NCBI RefSeq assembly: GCF_019084045.1
Contig: NZ_JAHRED010000002.1
Coordinates: forward strand, 1-64,000
DNA from: Paeniglutamicibacter quisquiliarum
Lineage (GTDB): Bacteria > Actinomycetota > Actinomycetes > Actinomycetales > Micrococcaceae
Reading direction: 5' to 3'
Length of the DNA stretch: 64,000 bases
The notes below the pieces were generated by a model that saw nothing but the letters and a program-made list of their open reading frames with translations, was not told where the DNA came from and did not search any database. The translations under genes were made by a program, and so were the position numbers. Below, piece by piece: positions 59,512 to 64,000 of the stretch (position 1 is the first letter of the stretch; each line of letters starts with the position of its first letter).

Positions 59512-61143
59512 TCAGGCCTGGGCCATCTCCCGGACCAGCTTGTCCAATTGCCGGATGCCGGCTTCCTTGTCCGTCAGGTGCAGGCGCAGCACCGGGCGGC
59601 CCAGGTCGGCCAGCACCTGCGCGTCGCCGCTTGCCTGCGCGGCAATCAGCTCCCCGAAGGTGAATGCCCGGCCCGGGATGGACAGGTCCATCGAGGATTC
59701 GGCGGTGAGCTGCAGGTAGCCGCCCGTGCGCGGCCCGCCCTTGTGGATCTGTCCGGTGGAGTGCAGGAAGCGCGGTCCCCAGCCGAAGGTCACCGGGCGG
59801 TCGGCCGCGGCGGCAAGCACCGGACGGATGGCCTCCAGCTCGGTGTCGGCCCGGCGGTCCAGGTAGGCCTGGATGCCAAGGTAGCCGTTGGCCGGCAACG
59901 CGGCCACCAGGGCCGCCAGCGCGCCGGCGAGCGAATCGCAGCCCTCCAACAGCCCCGCGGAGCCGCGGACCTCGATGGCGCCCTCGGTGAACGCCGCCGG
60001 AACGGGTTCCGGGGTGCCGTCGAGCAGTGAACGGGCGGCGACCTTCGCGGCCTCCACGTCCGGCTGGTCGAACGGGTCGATTTCCAGCAAGCGCCCGGCG
60101 ATCGCGGTTGCGTACTCCCAGAGCAGCATCTGTGCGCCCAGGGCGCCGGAGATGGCGACCGAGGCGGCTTCGGCATCGATGTCGTCGTCGGTGAGCATGC
60201 CAGTGTCGGCGACCAGGCGCACCTGCAGGAAGTCCGCGGCGCCGGAGACGGTTTCCGGTGCCCGGTCCTCCACGACGACCGGCAGCACGCCGGTCTGCTC
60301 CTTGCCGGTGGATTCGGCAATGAGCTGTTCGGCCCAGTCGGCGAAACCGGCAAGTCCCGAGCCCTCGTCGGCGAAGATGAGCTTGTCGCGCAGCGGGGAG
60401 GTGCCCGCCATTGCGGCGCCCAGGGCCAGGGCGATGTTGTCCTCGTCGTCCTCGGCCAGGAACTCGGCGGCGGCCGCCGCCTCGTCCAGGAACGCCTCGA
60501 TGTCAACGCCCGCCAGGCCGGCGGGAACCAGCCCGAAGGCGGTCAGCGCCGAGTAGCGCCCGCCCACGGACGGGTCGGCATTGAACACCGCGCGGTAGCC
60601 GGCCGCCCGGCTTGCCTCGTCCATCGGCGAGCCCGGGTCGGTGACCACGATGATGCGCGAGGCGGCGTCGAGGCCGGCGTCGTTGAACGCCTGCTCGAAG
60701 ACCCGGCGCTGCGAGTCGGTCTCCACCGTGGAGCCGGACTTGGAGGCAACCACCAGGGCGGTGGTGGCCAGGCGGTCGGCCAGGATGCCGGCAACCATTT
60801 CCGGGTCGGTGGAGTCGCAGGTGACCAGTTCCACGTCGTTGGTCGCGCAGATGACCTCCGGCGCCAGCGAGGAACCGCCCATGCCCGCGAGCACAATGCG
60901 GTTCACGCCCTCGGCGCGCAGCTCGTCGCGCAGCGCCAGGATGCCCGGCACCAGGGCGCGGGAGACCTCCGGCGCGTCGACCCAGCCCAGGCGGACGGCG
61001 GCCTCGGCGCGGGCCGATTCGACCCACACCGTGGTGTCCTTGGCCGCGATGCGGCTGGCGACCTTCTCGGCCACCAGGGACGGCACGTGCGCCTCGATGG
61101 CCGCCTGCGCGGCCCCCGTGGCTATGAACCCGAGGGAGCTCAT
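59512..61143 (-). CDS. pgi: Glucose-6-phosphate isomerase
   Basis: This 543-aa protein is a phosphoglucose isomerase of the actinobacterial type. It has SIS-fold motifs: [36 protein letters not shown] and [18 protein letters not shown]. It links glycolysis to the pentose phosphate route. Its ATG overlaps the tal stop by 4 nt. The sequence is diverged from E. coli Pgi, as is usual in this operon context, so relation to bifunctional transaldolase-isomerase proteins is worth noting. Confidence 0.88.
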   Translation of the reverse strand: MSSLGFIATGAAQAAIEAHVPSLVAEKVASRIAAKDTTVWVESARAEAAVRLGWVDAPEVSRALVPGILALRDELRAEGVNRIVLAGMGGSSLAPEVICATNDVELVTCDSTDPEMVAGILADRLATTALVVASKSGSTVETDSQRRVFEQAFNDAGLDAASRIIVVTDPGSPMDEASRAAGYRAVFNADPSVGGRYSALTAFGLVPAGLAGVDIEAFLDEAAAAAEFLAEDDEDNIALALGAAMAGTSPLRDKLIFADEGSGLAGFADWAEQLIAESTGKEQTGVLPVVVEDRAPETVSGAADFLQVRLVADTGMLTDDDIDAEAASVAISGALGAQMLLWEYATAIAGRLLEIDPFDQPDVEAAKVAARSLLDGTPEPVPAAFTEGAIEVRGSAGLLEGCDSLAGALAALVAALPANGYLGIQAYLDRRADTELEAIRPVLAAAADRPVTFGWGPRFLHSTGQIHKGGPRTGGYLQLTAESSMDLSIPGRAFTFGELIAAQASGDAQVLADLGRPVLRLHLTDKEAGIRQLDKLVREMAQA

Positions 61144-62255
61144 TTCACGTTCGCGTTCTTGAGCGAGGCGTCGAGGTCGGTCAGCAGCTCGTTCCAGGCG
61201 GCCTCGAACTTTTCCAGGCCCTCGACCTCGAGCTTGGCCACGACGTCGTTGTAGCTCACGCCCAGGGCGGCCAGGGCGTCGAGCACGGCGTTGGCCTGCT
61301 CGTAGGTCCCGGAGACGGCGTCACCGGTGATCTCCGCGTGGTCGGCGGTGGCCTCGAGGGTCTTCTCCGGCATGGTGTTCACGGTGTTCGGCGCGCACAG
61401 CTCGGTGACGTAGAGGGTGTCCGGCAGGGCCGGGTCCTTCACGCCGGTGGAGGCCCACAGCGGGCGCTGGGCGTTGGCTCCGGCGGCGGCCAGCACGTTC
61501 CAGCGCTCGGAGGTGAAGGTCTCCTCGTAGACCTGGTAGGCCAGGCGGGCGTTGGCCACCCCTGCCTTGCCGCGCAGCACCAGTGCCTCGTCGGTGCCGA
61601 TGGCGTTCAGGCGCGCATCGATCTCGGTGTCCACGCGGGAGACGAAGAAGGAGGCGACCGAGTGCAGCTTGGACAGGTCGTGGCCGTTGGCCTTGGCTGC
61701 CTCCAACCCGGTGAGGAAGGCGTTGATGACCGCGCGGTAGCGCTCCAGGGAGAAGATCAGGGTGACGTTCACGGAGATGCCGGCGGCCAGCGTCTGCGCG
61801 ATGGCCTCCAGGCCCTCGACGGTTGCCGGGATCTTGACCAGCACGTTCTCGCGGCCGACCATCTCGTGCAGGACCTTGGCCTCGGCAATGGTCTCGGCGG
61901 TCTTGCGGGCCAGGCGCGGGTCGACCTCGATGGAGACGCGTCCGTCGACGCCGTTGGTGGCGGCGGCGATCGGCGCGAACAGGTCGCAGGCCGCGGCGAC
62001 GTCGTCGCTGGTGATCTTGAAGACGGCTTCCTCGGCGTCCATGCCGGCTGCCGCCAGCTCGGCGACCTGGGCCGCGTAGGACTCGCCGTCCTGCAGGGCG
62101 GCGTGGAAGATCGAGGGGTTGGTGGTGACCCCGACGACGTTCTTTTCCTTGATCAGGGCTTCCAGCGAACCGGAGGTCAGGCGTTCGCGGGAGAGGTCAT
62201 CGAGCCAGATCGAGACGCCGGCGTCGGAGAGGGCCTGGGTGTTTGCGTTGCTCAC
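61140..62255 (-). CDS. tal: Transaldolase
   Basis: This 371-aa enzyme transfers a dihydroxyacetone unit in the non-oxidative pentose phosphate pathway. It shows the N-terminal [12 protein letters not shown] motif, the Schiff-base Lys in [16 protein letters not shown], and [11 protein letters not shown]. The length fits the longer actinobacterial form. The GTG start at 62255 has AAAGGA 8 nt upstream. It lies between tkt (28-nt gap) and pgi (4-nt overlap). Confidence 0.95.
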   Translation of the reverse strand: MSNANTQALSDAGVSIWLDDLSRERLTSGSLEALIKEKNVVGVTTNPSIFHAALQDGESYAAQVAELAAAGMDAEEAVFKITSDDVAAACDLFAPIAAATNGVDGRVSIEVDPRLARKTAETIAEAKVLHEMVGRENVLVKIPATVEGLEAIAQTLAAGISVNVTLIFSLERYRAVINAFLTGLEAAKANGHDLSKLHSVASFFVSRVDTEIDARLNAIGTDEALVLRGKAGVANARLAYQVYEETFTSERWNVLAAAGANAQRPLWASTGVKDPALPDTLYVTELCAPNTVNTMPEKTLEATADHAEITGDAVSGTYEQANAVLDALAALGVSYNDVVAKLEVEGLEKFEAAWNELLTDLDASLKNANVK

Positions 62256-62283
62256 GGTAAAAATCCTTTGCGTGTGGGGGGTG

Positions 62284-64000
62284 TTACTTGGCGGCCGAGA
62301 TGGAGTCGAGGGCGGCGGCGGTGACGGCCTCCGCGGTGATCCCGAACTCGGTGAACAGGCGCTTGTAGTCGGCGGAGGCGCCGTAGTGGTCAAGGGAGAT
62401 GATGCGTCCGGCATCGCCCACCAGCTCGCGCCAGCCCATGGCCACGCCGGCCTCGACGGAGACGCGGGCCTTCACTGCGGCGGGCAGCACGGATTCGCGG
62501 TAGGCGGCGTCCTGCTGGTTGAACCATTCCAGGCACGGGATGGACACCACGCGGGCGGGCACGCCCTGGGCCTGCAGCGCCTCGCGGGCCTCGATGGCCA
62601 GGGAGACCTCGGAGCCGGTGGCCAGCAGCAATACCTCGGGGGCGACGACCTCGCCGTTGGCGGTGGCGTCGGCCAGCACGTAGGCGCCCTTTTCGGTGCC
62701 CGATGCTGCGCCGAAGCCCAGTTCGCTGCGGTCGTAGACCGGCAGGTTCTGGCGCGAGAGGATGATGCCGGCGGGGTTGGAGGTGGTCTCCAGGATCTTC
62801 TTCCAGGCGAAGGAGACCTCGTTGGCGTCGGCCGGGCGGACCACGTCCAGGTTCGGGATGGCGCGCAGGGAGGCGAGCTGCTCGACCGGCTGGTGCGTCG
62901 GTCCGTCCTCGCCCAGGCCGATGGAGTCGTGGGTCCACACATAGATGGAGGGCACGCCCATCAGTGCCGAGAGGCGGATGGCCGGTCGCTGGTAGTCGGA
63001 GAAGATCAGGAAGGTGCCCGAGTAGGCGCGGGTCGGGGAAGCCAGGGTGATGCCGTTGACGATGGCTGCCGCTGCGTGCTCGCGGATGCCGAAGTGCAGC
63101 ACCCGTCCGTACGGGTTGCCCTTCCAGGAGTCGGTGGAGCGCGATTCCGGGATGAACGAGGGCGCGCCCTCGATGGTGGTGTTGTTCGAGCCGGCCAGGT
63201 CGGCCGAGCCGCCCCAGAGCTCGGGCAGCACGCCGGCAACGGCGTTGATGACCTTGCCGGAGGCCGAGCGGGTGGCGACGTCCTTGCCGGGTTCGAAGAC
63301 CGGCAGGTTCTCGTCCCAGCCGGCCGGAAGCTCGCCGGATTCCAGGCGAGCCAGCAGGGCGGCGTTTTCCGGGTTGGCCGCGGACCAGGCGTCGAAGCCC
63401 TCCTGCCAGGCGGCCCGGGCCTGCGTGCCGCGCTCCTGCACGGAGCGGGCGTGGGCCAGCACCTCGTCGTCGATGGCGAAGTGGGCCTCGGGGTCGAAGC
63501 CCAGGGCCTTCTTCAGGCCGGCGACCTCGTCGCCTCCCAGCTTGGAGCCGTGGATGCCGCCGGTGTCCGCCTTGGTCGGGGCGGGGAAGCCGATGACGGT
63601 GCGCAGGGAAATGATCGACGGGCGGGAGGTCTCGGCCTTGGCGGCGCGCAGTGCGGCGTCCAGCTCGGCGAGGTCCTCGACGTAGTTCCCGGTCTTGGTC
63701 CAGTCCACGCGCTGGGTGTGCCAGCCGTAGGACTCGTAGCGGCCCAGCACGTTCTCGGTGAACGCAACGTCGGTGTCGTCCTCGATGGAGATGTGGTTCT
63801 CGTCATAGACGACAACAAGGTTGCCCAGTTCCTGGTGGCCGGCCAGCGAGGAGGCCTCGGAGGTGACGCCCTCCTGCAGGTCTCCGTCGGAGGCGATGAC
63901 CCACACGGTGTGGTCGAACGGCGAGGTGCCGGCAGCCGCGTCGGCGTCGAACATCCCGCGCATGCGGCGCTGGGCATAGGCGAAGCCCACGGCCGAGGCC
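62284..64000 (-). CDS. tkt: Transketolase (5' part outside the window)
   Basis: About 571 C-terminal residues are visible; the N-terminus with most of the thiamine diphosphate site lies beyond base 64000. Seen are the ThDP-binding [51 protein letters not shown] and the C-terminal [14 protein letters not shown]. It moves two-carbon units in the pentose phosphate pathway and is the first gene of the minus-strand set. The TAA stop is at 62284-62286. Confidence 0.95.
   Translation of the reverse strand, partial: ASAVGFAYAQRRMRGMFDADAAAGTSPFDHTVWVIASDGDLQEGVTSEASSLAGHQELGNLVVVYDENHISIEDDTDVAFTENVLGRYESYGWHTQRVDWTKTGNYVEDLAELDAALRAAKAETSRPSIISLRTVIGFPAPTKADTGGIHGSKLGGDEVAGLKKALGFDPEAHFAIDDEVLAHARSVQERGTQARAAWQEGFDAWSAANPENAALLARLESGELPAGWDENLPVFEPGKDVATRSASGKVINAVAGVLPELWGGSADLAGSNNTTIEGAPSFIPESRSTDSWKGNPYGRVLHFGIREHAAAAIVNGITLASPTRAYSGTFLIFSDYQRPAIRLSALMGVPSIYVWTHDSIGLGEDGPTHQPVEQLASLRAIPNLDVVRPADANEVSFAWKKILETTSNPAGIILSRQNLPVYDRSELGFGAASGTEKGAYVLADATANGEVVAPEVLLLATGSEVSLAIEAREALQAQGVPARVVSIPCLEWFNQQDAAYRESVLPAAVKARVSVEAGVAMGWRELVGDAGRIISLDHYGASADYKRLFTEFGITAEAVTAAALDSISAAK

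Overview
The window looks like chromosomal DNA of a high-GC Gram-positive actinobacterium, most likely of the family Micrococcaceae (Arthrobacter or Paeniglutamicibacter type). The evidence is the strong GC bias, GTG and TTG starts, an ANTAR response regulator of the PdtaR type, and the gene orders polA-rpsA-coaE-uvrB, uvrC-rapZ-yvcK-whiA, gap-pgk-tpiA-secG and tkt-tal-pgi-zwf-opcA-pgl. Genus and species are inference; no 16S rRNA gene is present.

Layout. 0-12 kb: tRNA-Leu(CAA), PdtaR-like regulator, aldose 1-epimerase, VOC protein, a YciO/Sua5 protein, a PiT phosphate transporter with a coupled small membrane protein, a RibD/DHFR-type reductase, a P-loop kinase overlapping a hotdog thioesterase, polA, and two tandem Eis-like acetyltransferases. 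12-14 kb: rpsA with a clear promoter and terminator. 13.8-21.2 kb: an accessory 'protease island' with two metzincin-like metalloproteases (one fused to six lectin-like repeats), a HEAT-repeat protein, a BTAD (SARP-type) regulator, a small protein carrying a Gly-Asn-Gln motif, an FHA membrane protein with a similar motif, and a subtilase overlapping a propeptide-like inhibitor gene. No signal peptides are evident. This is the best candidate for an undescribed system. 21.3-30.5 kb: an isochorismatase-like protein with an altered catalytic Asp, PIG-L deacetylase, RsmC-like methyltransferase, YigZ, an unusual BTAD/FAD-oxidase reading frame, the coaE operon and uvrB. 30.5-39.3 kb: TerC behind a yybP-ykoY (manganese) leader, MFS transporter, proline iminopeptidase, GNAT, YdjM-like protein, Ski2-like helicase and a trans-aconitate methyltransferase homologue. 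39.3-42.4 kb: a somewhat lower-GC patch with a lipoprotein, a DUF222/HNH endonuclease, an MBL hydrolase and a GntR regulator. 42.4-50 kb: uvrA, HAD phosphatase, plsC, uvrC, rapZ, yvcK. 50.7-56.1 kb: whiA, sodA and the lower glycolytic genes plus secG. 56.1-64 kb: on the opposite strand, the pentose phosphate genes with transketolase cut by the window edge.

How it fits together. The last 13 kb encode central carbon metabolism: gap, pgk and tpiA converge with tkt, tal, pgi, zwf, opcA and pgl on one bidirectional terminator. uvrA, uvrB and uvrC lie within 20 kb, and a near-palindromic LexA-like box precedes uvrA. At least 14 genes carry a TANNNT -10 hexamer exactly 6-7 nt before the start codon, which points to widespread leaderless mRNAs and helped choose several start codons.
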